Of a DNA stretch of 11,575 bases, positions 1 to 7,460 are shown piece by piece (the stretch's first letter is position 1; each line of letters opens with the position of its first letter). The DNA lies in NCBI GenBank assembly GCA_011371515.1, contig DRQE01000170.1, forward strand, positions 1 through 11,575, in the 5' to 3' direction. The position numbers and the translations under genes are program-made. The stretch comes from Deltaproteobacteria bacterium. GTDB lineage: Bacteria > Desulfobacterota > GWC2-55-46 > DRQE01. Under the pieces are notes generated by a model. That model did not search any database, was not told the DNA's origin, and saw only the letters and a list, made by a program, of their open reading frames with translations.

Positions 1-264
1 AGAAGATTTGGGACAAGTAATAATAAGCTTATGCGCTTTCCTGTAAGCGTTGCCGTTGACTCAAGGGGATATATATATGTGCTCGACCGACACAGTGGAA
101 GAATACTGGTATTCAATGATAAAGGGGTGCTGCAATATTTGCTTTTAAGAAAAGGGGTCTCTCCGGGAGAGCTGTATAACCCCGGCTACATATACATAGA
201 TGGAAAGAACAGAATCTACACCATAGACGGCAACAGGGTACAGATATTCTTGGAAGGCGATTAA
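1..264 (+). CDS. NHL-repeat beta-propeller protein, C-terminal part (5' end outside window)
   Basis: Frame 1 is open from the first base of the window to a TAA at 262-264, giving 87 residues of the C-terminus of a longer protein. The ATG at 31 is probably internal, because the ten codons before it continue the same repeat (an FG turn followed by a stretch ending in Pro-Val). Two NHL-type repeats are visible: a P-x-S-V-A-V-D...G-Y-I-Y-V-L-D...R-I-L-V-F unit, then a degenerate one with Y-N-P-G-Y-I-Y-I-D...N-R-I-Y-T-I-D...R-V-Q-I-F. NHL repeats form blades of beta-propellers and are often found in secreted or periplasmic proteins. The next gene starts 3 nt after the stop, so the two are very likely cotranscribed. 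That neighbour is a heme lipoprotein, which suggests a cell-envelope or extracellular setting. The exact function and substrate cannot be read from this fragment. Confidence 0.82.
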   Translation, partial: RRFGTSNNKLMRFPVSVAVDSRGYIYVLDRHSGRILVFNDKGVLQYLLLRKGVSPGELYNPGYIYIDGKNRIYTIDGNRVQIFLEGD

Positions 265-267
265 TAC

Positions 268-942
268 ATGCTTCGAAGGGTTGTATACATATTTCTTGCC
301 ATTCTGATTGCTGGCTGTGTGGTCAAAGAGCTACCAGAACCCACAAAAGAGCCGGGGCTCGCCACTATACCTGTCTACAGGGAAGGCACCTATGCTTTTG
401 ATACCAGACAGGCGATAAGACAACTCGAAGAGAAAAAAGAGCTTGAGCGAAAGAGGCGTGAGGAAATCAAAAGAAAGATAAAGGAAGCACAGATAATGGG
501 GCTCGAAGACCCATGGATTCCTCCCGAGCCTGTAGACCCCGATACACTTCCGCCAGCACTAAAGAACTTTCCCAAAGATACATACGGCTATCCTGACTGG
601 ACAAAGGCTGTAGCCGAAGGGCTTTTAAATCCACGCAGCTCGGTTACAGGCGATAAGCCCGACAAGGAACCACTTGATCTGGACATACTGTTTGAGATTA
701 ACGACAGACTTATGGCGAATGTTCTCTTCTCCCATAAGATTCATACCTTCTGGCTCTCCTGCAAGAACTGTCACCCCAAGATATTCAAGGAAAAGAAAGG
801 CGCCAACAACTTCAACATGTACGACATATGGAATGGAAAGTACTGTGGCAGATGTCATGGTAAGGTTGCCTTTCAGCCCAAAGGGTTCGAGAACTGCCAG
901 AGATGTCACAGTGTGAAAAAGAAAACCATGGGGATTAAGTAA
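268..942 (+). CDS. Triheme c7-type cytochrome c lipoprotein
   Basis: A 224-residue predicted lipoprotein that should carry electrons outside the cytoplasm. The N-terminus has two Arg (3-4), a hydrophobic stretch (5-15) and a lipobox L-I-A-G-C with the lipidated Cys at 17. Residues about 48-75 are very rich in Lys, Glu and Arg and look like a charged helix or coiled coil. A proline-rich linker (81-102) follows, then a Y-G-Y-P-D-W segment near 106-111. The C-terminal heme domain has three CXXCH sites: CKNCH 165-169, CGRCH 193-197 and CQRCH 210-214. The F-S-H-K-I-H segment (154-159) supplies likely distal His ligands. The F-S-H...H-T-F-W-L-S-C pattern resembles triheme c7 domains described in multiheme 'nanowire' cytochromes of Deltaproteobacteria and Nitrospirae; that assignment is from memory of the family. 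The start is supported by GGAAGG at 252-257, 10 nt upstream. It lies directly behind the NHL-repeat gene. Redox partner and membrane location are unknown. Confidence 0.9.
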   Translation: MLRRVVYIFLAILIAGCVVKELPEPTKEPGLATIPVYREGTYAFDTRQAIRQLEEKKELERKRREEIKRKIKEAQIMGLEDPWIPPEPVDPDTLPPALKNFPKDTYGYPDWTKAVAEGLLNPRSSVTGDKPDKEPLDLDILFEINDRLMANVLFSHKIHTFWLSCKNCHPKIFKEKKGANNFNMYDIWNGKYCGRCHGKVAFQPKGFENCQRCHSVKKKTMGIK

Positions 943-979
943 GCCATTTTCTCTGCATATTCAACACCATAAAAATGTG

Positions 980-1008
980 TTGCCCATAGACCCTATTTAT
1001 GGCATAAT
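980..1008 (+). promoter_or_regulatory. Predicted sigma70-type promoter of the HD-GYP regulator gene
   Basis: A TTGCCC -35-like hexamer at 980-985 and a CATAAT -10-like hexamer at 1003-1008 are separated by 17 nt, in the AT-rich 101-nt gap before the GTG start at 1044. The expected transcription start is near 1015. A 7-bp inverted repeat (CCATAAA 967-973, TTTATGG 996-1002) brackets the -35 element. The call rests on spacing and consensus similarity only. Confidence 0.55.
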
Positions 1009-1016
1009 ATATACTG

Positions 1017-1030
1017 TACCCATATGGGTA
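1017..1030. promoter_or_regulatory. Perfect 14-bp palindrome, candidate operator
   Basis: TACCCATATGGGTA is its own reverse complement. It lies just downstream of the predicted -10 (1003-1008), at about the expected transcription start, and directly abuts the ribosome binding site GGAGGAG (1031-1037). A dimeric repressor bound here could block initiation; alternatively it could form a short hairpin next to the Shine-Dalgarno sequence in RNA. No regulator can be named. Confidence 0.5.
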
Positions 1031-1043
1031 GGAGGAGCCAGCG

Positions 1044-2120
1044 GTGAAACTCGACTTCAAACATAGGGCTATCTCTGAGACCAATGGAAACGGAAGCAAC
1101 GGAAGCAATGGTTACAGTGCAAAGGTGCTTGTTGTAGACGATAATGTGCAGAATGTGGAGCTTGTCGAGGCTCTTCTCGTATCCAAGGGATACCAAGTCA
1201 TAAAGGCCTACAGTGGTAAAGAGGCACTCAAGAAGGTTGAGGAAGTCCTGCCTGATCTTATCCTTCTTGACATCATAATGCCCCAGATGGATGGCTATGA
1301 GGTATGCAGGAGGCTGAAGGAAAAGAAGGAGACCCGTTTCATACCCATAGTTATGCTTACAGCCCTCGATGGTGTTGACGACAAGGTAAGGGGCATAGAG
1401 GCAGGGGCAGATGACTTCATAACCAAGCCGTTCCAGAAGCCAGAGCTTCTTGCAAGGATAAAGTCCCTTATAAAGATGAAGATGCTCTTCGACGAGCTGG
1501 AGAATGCACAGAATGTGCTCTTCTCTCTGGCACTTGCTCTGGATTACAACGACCCTTACACGCACGGACATTCCCAGCGTGTTTCTGAGCTCTCGGCAAG
1601 GCTTGCCCAGTATATAGGGCTTCCACCAGCACAGCAGGAGATAATAAGAAACGCAGGAATACTGCACGACATAGGCAAGATTGCAACAGACAAGAACATA
1701 CTACACAAGCCGGGTGCCCTTAATATAAACGAGTACAGGCATGTAAAGGAACACCCCGTTATTGGCGAGAGGATATGCAAGCCACTTAAGTTCGCCAAAC
1801 CACTGCTTCCCATAATAAGGGGGCACCATGAAAGGTACAACGGCACAGGTTATCCCGACGGGCTTGAGGGCGAGAACATACCCCTTGGTGCAAGAATACT
1901 GGCAATAGTGGATGTCTACGATGCACTCACATCTGTAAGACCCTATCGAGGAGAGATACCCTCGGAGGTGGCTGTGGAGGTGATGAAGGCAGAGGCACTC
2001 AAGGGCTATTGGGACAAGGAGCTTCTCAAGGCTTTTGCAAGCATGCTCAAGGAGAATGAGGAAGAGCTCCGCTCCTCTGAACTGGCAGGCAATGCCAGTG
2101 TGTTCAGAGAATACGATTAA
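1044..2120 (+). CDS. Response regulator with receiver and HD-GYP domains (c-di-GMP phosphodiesterase)
   Basis: A 358-residue two-domain cytoplasmic regulator of the RpfG-like type. Residues 1-24 form a polar Asn/Gly/Ser-rich lead. Residues about 26-145 are a CheY-like receiver: acidic pair D32-D33, phosphoacceptor D76 (L-L-D-I-I-M-P), T106 and K128 (T-K-P-F). Residues about 155-340 are an HD-GYP domain with H174, H208-D209 (G-I-L-H-D-I-G-K), the HHE at 261-263 and G-T-G-Y-P at 267-271, followed by V-D-V-Y-D-A-L-T. All the main metal-ligand motifs are intact, so hydrolysis of cyclic di-GMP is the expected activity, switched by phosphorylation of D76. GTG is chosen as start because GGAGGAG (1031-1037) lies 6 nt upstream. 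No histidine kinase gene is adjacent, so its partner is encoded elsewhere. It is flanked by sizeable gaps on both sides and probably forms its own transcription unit. Confidence 0.95.
   Translation: MKLDFKHRAISETNGNGSNGSNGYSAKVLVVDDNVQNVELVEALLVSKGYQVIKAYSGKEALKKVEEVLPDLILLDIIMPQMDGYEVCRRLKEKKETRFIPIVMLTALDGVDDKVRGIEAGADDFITKPFQKPELLARIKSLIKMKMLFDELENAQNVLFSLALALDYNDPYTHGHSQRVSELSARLAQYIGLPPAQQEIIRNAGILHDIGKIATDKNILHKPGALNINEYRHVKEHPVIGERICKPLKFAKPLLPIIRGHHERYNGTGYPDGLEGENIPLGARILAIVDVYDALTSVRPYRGEIPSEVAVEVMKAEALKGYWDKELLKAFASMLKENEEELRSSELAGNASVFREYD
1091..1108 (+). repeat. Two tandem 9-bp repeats encoding Gly-Ser-Asn units
   Basis: CGGAAGCAA occurs twice head to tail inside the HD-GYP gene, producing the (N)GSN-GSN part of the flexible N-terminal lead, with a related Asn-Gly-Asn unit just before. 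The unit is a multiple of three, so copy number can change without shifting frame. Confidence 0.75.
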
Positions 2121-2241
2121 AAGAGCCACCCTTTCTGTCTGCGGACTTTCCCGCAAGAACAACAACCCCTTCCACATCTGCAAGTTTTTGGAAAAATTAA
2201 CACCTATTTTCTCTTGAAAAAAGGGATACTTGCTGTTAACA

Positions 2242-2247
2242 TATAAT
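2242..2247 (+). promoter_or_regulatory. Perfect -10-like TATAAT upstream of rpmE (possible superoperon promoter)
   Basis: TATAAT lies 39 nt before the rpmE ATG in the AT-rich 160-nt gap 2121-2280, in the right place to drive the gene block that follows. A convincing -35 at 16-18 nt is missing: TTGAAA (2214-2219) is 22 nt away and TTGCTG (2230-2235) only 6 nt away. An 8-bp palindrome TGTTAACA (2234-2241) abuts the hexamer. The rest of the gap holds short weak inverted repeats and no recognisable gene. Confidence 0.4.
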
Positions 2248-2280
2248 ACTTAAATTATCTGGAGAGGAGTGGGTTTAAAT

Positions 2281-2484
2281 ATGAAAGAAGGCATTCATCC
2301 CTCATACGAAGAGACTACCATAAAGTGTGCCTGCGGGTTTGAGATAACCACCCGTTCGACAAAGAAGGATATAAGGGTGGAGATATGCTCAAACTGCCAT
2401 CCCTTCTACACGGGCAAGATGAAGTTTGTGGACACAGCTGGCAGGGTTGAAAGGTTCAGACGCAAATATGGTAACAAAAGTTAG
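2281..2484 (+). CDS. rpmE: Large ribosomal subunit protein bL31, zinc-binding form
   Basis: A 67-residue protein of the 50S subunit that helps bridge to the 30S subunit. The zinc-ribbon Cys set is complete (C16 and C18, then C36 and C39, followed by H40), so this is the zinc-containing (C+) type. The [10 protein letters not shown] block and the terminal [10 protein letters not shown] are typical bL31 signatures. The ATG at 2281 is preferred over an in-frame GTG at 2269, because bL31 proteins start M-K-E-G-I-H-P and because the GTG overlaps the Shine-Dalgarno sequence GGAGAGGAG (2261-2269). It leads the long co-directional block; thyX starts 17 nt after its stop. In many bacteria rpmE follows rho, but here the upstream gene is an HD-GYP regulator. 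Confidence 0.96.
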   Translation: MKEGIHPSYEETTIKCACGFEITTRSTKKDIRVEICSNCHPFYTGKMKFVDTAGRVERFRRKYGNKS

Positions 2485-2501
2485 TACCTCAGGGAGAAGT
2501 T

Positions 2502-3185
2502 GTGAAGGTAGCTCTCCTGAAGTTCACACCCGAACCCCAGAAGACCGTCTGCCTTGCGGCAAAACTCTGTTATTCTGACTCCAATATAGACGAGCTTGAG
2601 GACAGGCTCAAAGGTGTCTCCACAGAGGAGTTTCTAAGAAAGATAATTCGCATGGGGCATCTATCTGTCCTTGAGCACGCAAGCTTTACCTTTGGCATAG
2701 AGGGTATATCCAGAGCCACCTCCCACCAGCTTGTGCGCCACAGGCTCGCCTCATACTCGCAGCAGAGCCAGCGGTATGTTCGCTCAAAGGATGAGTATGT
2801 GGTACCACCATCAATAGAGAAGAACAGCATAGTGTGTGAGAAGTTTCGCAGGATGGTGGATGATATATACAGCTTCTACAAGGAGATGGTAGAAGCTGGC
2901 ATACCGAAAGAGGATGCACGCTATATTCTCCCAAATGCTGCAACCACCAAGATTATAGTTACAATGAACGCCCGTGAGCTGCTACACTTTTTTAGACTTC
3001 GCTGTTGCGAGCGCGCCCAGTGGGAGATAAGAGAGATGGCAACCCGTATGCTGAAGCTCGTTAAGAAAGAAGCCCCCGTTATATTCGAGGAGGCCGGACC
3101 TTCCTGTGTGGCAGGCCCATGCAGCGAGGGTGATATGACCTGCGGAAGACCCCTTGAGATAAGAAAAAAGTTCAAAAGCCTTTAG
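2502..3185 (+). CDS. thyX: Flavin-dependent thymidylate synthase ThyX
   Basis: A 227-residue enzyme that makes dTMP from dUMP using methylene-tetrahydrofolate, FAD and NADPH; it replaces ThyA in organisms that lack it. The ThyX signature RHR...S is present as R79-H80-R81 with S89, then Q-R-Y. The preceding G-H-L-S-V-L-E-H block (52-59) and the later R-A-Q-W-E-I-R (171-177) are the conserved FAD and dUMP contact regions. The C-terminus carries a Cys-containing tail, G-P-S-C...G-P-C...T-C-G (C202, C207, C214), of a kind I recall from a subset of ThyX proteins. The GTG start is supported by AGGGAG at 2491-2496, 5 nt upstream. It sits between rpmE and prfA on the same strand with short gaps (17 and 14 nt), which indicates one operon. 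Length is normal for the family. Confidence 0.96.
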   Translation: MKVALLKFTPEPQKTVCLAAKLCYSDSNIDELEDRLKGVSTEEFLRKIIRMGHLSVLEHASFTFGIEGISRATSHQLVRHRLASYSQQSQRYVRSKDEYVVPPSIEKNSIVCEKFRRMVDDIYSFYKEMVEAGIPKEDARYILPNAATTKIIVTMNARELLHFFRLRCCERAQWEIREMATRMLKLVKKEAPVIFEEAGPSCVAGPCSEGDMTCGRPLEIRKKFKSL

Positions 3186-3199
3186 AAAAACTGCAAAAG

Positions 3200-4276
3200 A
3201 TGCTGCTGGAAAAACTCAAAGAAGTTGAAGACAAGTATACAGAGCTTGCCAAGCTTCTGGGAGACCCGAAACTCATAGAGGATCAGGCTCGTTACCAGAA
3301 GTATGCGCGGGAGTATGCCTCCCTTGAGGAGATAGTGGAGGCATACAGGGAACTCAAGAAGGTGGAAGAAGATATAGAGGAGAACAAAAAGCTCCTTGAA
3401 GAAAAGGATGAAGAGCTCAGAGCCCTTGCAAAAGAGGAGCTTTCAGGGCTCGAGAAGAAAAAAGAGGAGCTCACCAGAAGGCTCAAGCTCATGCTGCTAC
3501 CAAAAGACCCCAATGACGAGCGCAACATAATTCTTGAGATACGGGCAGGTGCAGGCGGTGAAGAGAGCGCCATATTTGCCGCAGAACTTTTCAGGATGTA
3601 CACCCGTTATGCAGAAAGAAGGGGCTGGAAGGTGGAAATCTTAAGTGCCAACCCCACGGGGCTTGATGGCTACAAAGAGGTTATAGCCATGATAAAGGGT
3701 AAAGGCGCCTATTCACGGTTCAAGTACGAAAGTGGAGTGCACAGGGTTCAAAGGGTGCCAGAAACCGAGAGCTCAGGCCGTATACACACATCCACCGTTA
3801 CCGTTGCCATACTGCCAGAGGCGGACGATGTGGAGATAGAGATAAAGGACGACGAGGTCCGCATAGATACCTACAGGGCAAGCGGGCACGGTGGGCAGAA
3901 TGTTAACAAGGTAGAGACTGCCGTAAGAATCACCCATCTGCCTACCGGCATCGTGGTTACCTGTCAGGACGAAAAGAGCCAGCACAAAAACCGTGAGAAG
4001 GCTATGAAGATTCTCAGAAGCCGCCTCTATGATATGAAGCTCAGGGAGCAGCAGGAAAAGATAGCCTCTGAAAGACGCCAGCAGGTGGGTACAGGCGAGA
4101 GGTCAGAGAAGATAAGAACCTATAACTTCCCCCAGAACAGGGTTACAGACCACAGGATAGGGCTTACGCTATACAAACTCGGCGAGATACTCGATGGTGA
4201 GCTGGATGAACTTACAGATACACTTATAGCCCATTATCAGACAGAAGAGCTTAAAAGGATGGGGATGGATGGATAA
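3200..4276 (+). CDS. prfA: Peptide chain release factor 1 (RF1)
   Basis: A 358-residue class I release factor that reads UAA and UAG and triggers peptidyl-tRNA hydrolysis. An acidic helical domain 1 (1-100, rich in Glu and Lys) is followed by the R-A-G-A-G-G-E-E-S core entry (115-123). The codon-reading loop is R-V-P-E-T-E, giving a P-x-T tripeptide at 187-189 as expected for RF1 rather than the SPF of RF2. G-R-I-H-T-S follows at 193-198. The catalytic GGQ is at 231-233 (S-G-H-G-G-Q-N-V-N). Length is typical. The ATG at 3200 has no clear Shine-Dalgarno sequence, only an A-rich leader, and lies 14 nt after the thyX stop, so re-initiation after thyX may drive it. The 3' end overlaps murA by 8 nt. 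The usual neighbour prmC, which methylates the GGQ glutamine, is not present here. Confidence 0.97.
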   Translation: MLLEKLKEVEDKYTELAKLLGDPKLIEDQARYQKYAREYASLEEIVEAYRELKKVEEDIEENKKLLEEKDEELRALAKEELSGLEKKKEELTRRLKLMLLPKDPNDERNIILEIRAGAGGEESAIFAAELFRMYTRYAERRGWKVEILSANPTGLDGYKEVIAMIKGKGAYSRFKYESGVHRVQRVPETESSGRIHTSTVTVAILPEADDVEIEIKDDEVRIDTYRASGHGGQNVNKVETAVRITHLPTGIVVTCQDEKSQHKNREKAMKILRSRLYDMKLREQQEKIASERRQQVGTGERSEKIRTYNFPQNRVTDHRIGLTLYKLGEILDGELDELTDTLIAHYQTEELKRMGMDG

Positions 4277-5525
4277 ACTCGTAATAGAGGGCGGAAGAAG
4301 ACTTATAGGAGAGGTAGAGGTAAGCGGCTCGAAGAACTCGGCACTTCCCATAATGGCTGCAACCCTTCTTGCGGCAGGCACCCACAGGCTGGGCAATGTG
4401 CCCGAGTTGAAGGATATAGAGACCTTTTCAGCCCTTCTTACCTCTCTTGGTTGTACCGTCGAAAGAAGTGGCGATGGTTTCGTCATAGTAAACTCCACCC
4501 GTATAGATGAACCTGTTGCAGGCTATGAGCTCGTAAAGACCATGCGGGCAAGTATCCTTGTGCTGGGCCCACTTGTTGCAAGGTGTGGAAGGGCAAGGGT
4601 GAGTCTGCCCGGCGGATGTGCCATAGGTGCAAGGCCCGTGAACCTGCACCTTAAGGGGCTCGAGCTAATGGGTGCAGATGTAAGAATAGAGCATGGCTAC
4701 ATAGATGTGAGGGCGAAAAGGCTTAAGGGTGCCCACATATACCTCGATTACCCCACTGTTACGGGTACAGAGAACATAATGCTTGCAGCAACCCTTGCCG
4801 AGGGGGAGACCCTCATAGAGAACGCAGCCCTTGAACCAGAGGTGGTGGAGCTTGCAAGGGCGCTTAAGAAGATGGGTGCCGGTATAGAGGGCGAGGGCAC
4901 GGACAAGATAAAGATAAAGGGTGTCGAGGGGCTGAACCCTCTTGAGTATACGGTTATGCCAGATAGAATCGAGGCAGGCACCCTTATGGTAGGGGCAGCC
5001 ATGACAAGGGGTAATGTGCTCATAAAGAACTGCCCCTATGAGTACATGGATGCGGTGGTCACGAAACTTAAAGAGGCAGGCACGGAGATAAAGAGTGAGG
5101 ACGGTGGTATAAGGGTTGTGGGCACATATCCCATAAGGAGTGTGGACATAAAGACATACCCCTATCCGGGCTTTCCCACGGACATGCAGGCACAGATGAT
5201 GGCAATGATGTGTATGTCCACGGGCTTGAGTGTCATAACGGAAACCGTATTCGAGAACAGGTTCATGCATGTGGCAGAGCTCAAGCGTATGGGTGCAGAC
5301 ATAATGGTGGATGGTAGATACGCAATAGTCAAGGGCAAGGAGAGATTGAGTGGAGCCCCTGTGATGGCAACGGATCTGAGGGCATCTGCCTCGCTGGTGC
5401 TTGCAGGGCTTGTTGCAGATGGTATAACAGAGGTCTCAAGAATATACCACCTCGACCGTGGATACGAAAGACTTGAAGAGAAACTCAAACGCCTCGGGGC
5501 AGAGATAAAGAGGGTTAAGGAATGA
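4269..5525 (+). CDS. murA: UDP-N-acetylglucosamine 1-carboxyvinyltransferase
   Basis: A 418-residue cytoplasmic enzyme for the first committed step of peptidoglycan synthesis, transferring enolpyruvyl from PEP to UDP-GlcNAc. Key residues are visible: K22-N23 in S-G-S-K-N-S, the catalytic loop [11 protein letters not shown] with Cys117, D305 in F-P-T-D-M-Q, R371 in D-L-R-A-S-A-S, and R397 in L-D-R-G-Y-E. Having Cys rather than Asp in the loop predicts fosfomycin sensitivity (family knowledge, not shown here). The ATG at 4269 lies inside the end of prfA (8 nt overlap), with AAGGA at 4255-4259 as a ribosome binding site. The stop overlaps the hisG start as ATGA (5522-5525), so hisG translation is probably coupled to murA. 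No truncation or frameshift is seen. Confidence 0.97.
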   Translation: MDKLVIEGGRRLIGEVEVSGSKNSALPIMAATLLAAGTHRLGNVPELKDIETFSALLTSLGCTVERSGDGFVIVNSTRIDEPVAGYELVKTMRASILVLGPLVARCGRARVSLPGGCAIGARPVNLHLKGLELMGADVRIEHGYIDVRAKRLKGAHIYLDYPTVTGTENIMLAATLAEGETLIENAALEPEVVELARALKKMGAGIEGEGTDKIKIKGVEGLNPLEYTVMPDRIEAGTLMVGAAMTRGNVLIKNCPYEYMDAVVTKLKEAGTEIKSEDGGIRVVGTYPIRSVDIKTYPYPGFPTDMQAQMMAMMCMSTGLSVITETVFENRFMHVAELKRMGADIMVDGRYAIVKGKERLSGAPVMATDLRASASLVLAGLVADGITEVSRIYHLDRGYERLEEKLKRLGAEIKRVKE

Positions 5526-6169
5526 AAAAAGAGGTTTTAAGCATAGCCCTTCCAAAGGGCAGGATACTTCAGGAAGCCATAGGGCTTTTCTCAAAGATAG
5601 GTGTAGAGATAGGCCACATTCTGGAAGACCCAAGAAGGCTCGTGTTCGAGCTACCTGACAAAGGTATGAGGTTTATGCTCATAAGGACACAGGATGTGCC
5701 CGTCTATGTGGAGTACGGCGCAGCCGATATGGGTATTGCTGGAAAGGATGTCCTCTGTGAGCAGGGTAGAGACCTCTACGAGCCCCTTGACCTTGGTATA
5801 GGCAGGTGCAGAATGGTGGTTGCAGAACCGAAGGAACTTAAAGAGCGGGACAACCCTGCTGGATGGACACACCTTAAGATTGCAACAAAGTATCCAAATA
5901 TTACCACAAGGTATTTTCTTGAAAGGGGCATAGAGGTGGAGATAATAAAACTCTACGGCTCCATAGAGCTTGCCCCGCTGTTTGGTCTTTCCGAAAGGAT
6001 AGTGGACCTCGTGCAGACAGGGGAGACCCTCAGAAAGAACGGCCTTGTTGAGGTTGAGACCATAATGGATGTTACTGCAAAACTCATATGCAACAGGGCA
6101 AGCCTTAAAAGAAAGCCCTCACAGGTAAAGGACCTTATAGAACGATTAAGGGGAGTTGTCGAAGGATGA
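5522..6169 (+). CDS. hisG: ATP phosphoribosyltransferase, short-form catalytic subunit
   Basis: First enzyme of histidine biosynthesis: ATP plus PRPP gives phosphoribosyl-ATP. At 215 residues it is the short form (HisGs), which lacks the C-terminal regulatory ACT-like domain of the roughly 300-residue long form. In known systems the short form needs the HisRS-like subunit HisZ for activity and for histidine feedback. The N-terminal A-L-P-K-G-R (9-14) and the [10 protein letters not shown] block (65-74) are present. The PRPP-binding segment [11 protein letters not shown] at 160-170 is intact, preceded by G-S-I-E-L-A-P-L. It overlaps murA and hisD by ATGA at both ends (5522-5525 and 6166-6169). 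No hisZ is in the window, so it must be elsewhere if this HisG is of the usual hetero-octameric type. Confidence 0.96.
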   Translation: MKKEVLSIALPKGRILQEAIGLFSKIGVEIGHILEDPRRLVFELPDKGMRFMLIRTQDVPVYVEYGAADMGIAGKDVLCEQGRDLYEPLDLGIGRCRMVVAEPKELKERDNPAGWTHLKIATKYPNITTRYFLERGIEVEIIKLYGSIELAPLFGLSERIVDLVQTGETLRKNGLVEVETIMDVTAKLICNRASLKRKPSQVKDLIERLRGVVEG

Positions 6170-7458
6170 GGCTTGTAAGCACAAAAGACAGGGGTTTTGA
6201 GGATGCACTCTGCGAGCTTCTCTCAAGGGGCACTACCATAGAGAAAGATGTGGAAGATAGTGTTGAAGCCATACTTCGCGATGTAAAGGAGCGGGGAGAC
6301 CTTGCAATAGTTGAGTACACAAGAAGATTCGACGGCGTTGATATAAGGGGAAAGATAGAGGTCAAGAAGAGGGAGTTCAACAGGGCGCTGAAAGAGCTCT
6401 CAAAGGATGATGTCAGAGTCATAGAGAAAACAGTTGAGCGGGTCTACCAGTTTCACTCACGCCAGAGGCTTGACAGCTGGTTCATGACCGATGAGTACGG
6501 CAATCTCTTGGGCCAGAGGGTTACCCCTATAGAGCGTGCCGGCATATATGTGCCGGGGGGTAAGGCTCGATACCCATCCACCGTAATAATGAACGGTGTG
6601 CCTGCAAAGGTTGCGGGTGTGAGTGAGCTCTTTATGACAACCCCACCGGCAGAAGATGGCACGATAGAGCCATGGGTGCTCGTTGCAGCTCAGGTGGTAG
6701 GGGTTGACAGGGTCTTTAGAACCGGTGGAGTGCAGGCTATAGCAGGGCTTGCCTATGGCACAGAGACCATCCCGAAGGTGGACAAGATAGTTGGACCGGG
6801 TAACATATATGTTGCAACGGCAAAGAAGAAGGTCTACGGCACGGTGGATATAGACATGATAGCAGGGCCCAGTGAGGTGCTCGTAATAAACGACGGCACA
6901 GGCAATGCACGCTGGATGGCAATGGACCTTCTCTCTCAGGCTGAACACGATGAGCTCGCCAGTGCCATACTTATTACCACATCAGAGAGGATGGCTCGAA
7001 GGGTGATAAGGGAGGTGCGCACCCTTCTCAAAGGGCTTGAAAGAAGAGATATTGCAGAAAGCTCTATCAAAAATTACGGGCTGGCTATAGTTGTAGAGAG
7101 CCTTGAAGAGGCGGTGGAGCTTTCTAACCGCATAGCCCCTGAGCACCTTGAGCTGTTTGTGGAAAAACCTATGGCACTTCTTGGAAGGATAAAGAATGCT
7201 GGAAGTATATTTCTTGGCAAACACACCCCAGAGGCATTTGGCGACTATGTGGCAGGGCCCAACCACACTCTTCCAACGGGCTCTACGGCAAGGTTCTTCT
7301 CGCCCCTTGGGGTGTATGACTTTTTGAAGTTTTCGGGCATAACCCTTATAACCCCTGAGGGCTTCAACGCCCTTGCCCCGCTTACAGAGAGGCTTGCCCG
7401 TGCAGAGGGGCTTGAGGCACACAGGCTCAGTGTTGCCATAAGAAGGGAGGAGAAGTAA
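6166..7458 (+). CDS. hisD: Histidinol dehydrogenase
   Basis: A 430-residue zinc enzyme that oxidises L-histidinol to L-histidine in two NAD-dependent steps, the end of the pathway. The signature region I-Y-V-P-G-G near 127-132 and G-P-G-N-I-Y-V-A-T-A-K (210-220) are present. Zinc ligands can be assigned as Q258, H261 (S-Q-A-E-H), D360 (F-G-D-Y) and H419 (E-A-H-R). The catalytic pair is E326-H327 (A-P-E-H-L-E-L). These positions match the well-studied E. coli enzyme within one residue. The start ATG overlaps the hisG stop (ATGA, 6166-6169), with GGGGAG at 6150-6155 as a possible ribosome binding site. The next gene, hisB, starts 2 nt after the stop. hisC, which often lies between hisD and hisB, is not here. 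Confidence 0.97.
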   Translation: MRLVSTKDRGFEDALCELLSRGTTIEKDVEDSVEAILRDVKERGDLAIVEYTRRFDGVDIRGKIEVKKREFNRALKELSKDDVRVIEKTVERVYQFHSRQRLDSWFMTDEYGNLLGQRVTPIERAGIYVPGGKARYPSTVIMNGVPAKVAGVSELFMTTPPAEDGTIEPWVLVAAQVVGVDRVFRTGGVQAIAGLAYGTETIPKVDKIVGPGNIYVATAKKKVYGTVDIDMIAGPSEVLVINDGTGNARWMAMDLLSQAEHDELASAILITTSERMARRVIREVRTLLKGLERRDIAESSIKNYGLAIVVESLEEAVELSNRIAPEHLELFVEKPMALLGRIKNAGSIFLGKHTPEAFGDYVAGPNHTLPTGSTARFFSPLGVYDFLKFSGITLITPEGFNALAPLTERLARAEGLEAHRLSVAIRREEK

Positions 7459-7460
7459 AG

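Noticed and set aside
962..982. Inverted repeat CAACAC/GTGTTG after the cytochrome gene as a terminator
   Set aside because: The stem is 6 bp with an A-rich loop, overlaps the predicted -35 of the next gene and has no T-run.
993..1667. 224-codon open frame on the minus strand
   Set aside because: It lies antisense to the receiver/HD-GYP gene, is rich in Cys, Leu and Tyr with no domain pattern, and has no ribosome binding site of note.
2140..2155. Inverted repeat TGCGG/CCGCA after the HD-GYP gene as an intrinsic terminator
   Set aside because: The stem is only 5 bp and is followed by an A/C-rich stretch, not a T-run, so a terminator call is not supported.
2269..2280. Upstream GTG as the rpmE start
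   Set aside because: The codon overlaps the Shine-Dalgarno sequence, and bL31 proteins start at the M-K-E-G-I-H-P Met at 2281.
2121..2280. His-operon style leader peptide or riboswitch before the superoperon
   Set aside because: No run of His codons, T-box motif or multi-stem conserved structure is visible in the gap.
4665..5270. 201-codon open frame on the minus strand
   Set aside because: It is antisense to murA; His/Cys/Tyr-rich composition is what reversed GTG/GCA/ATA-type codons give. No start signal.
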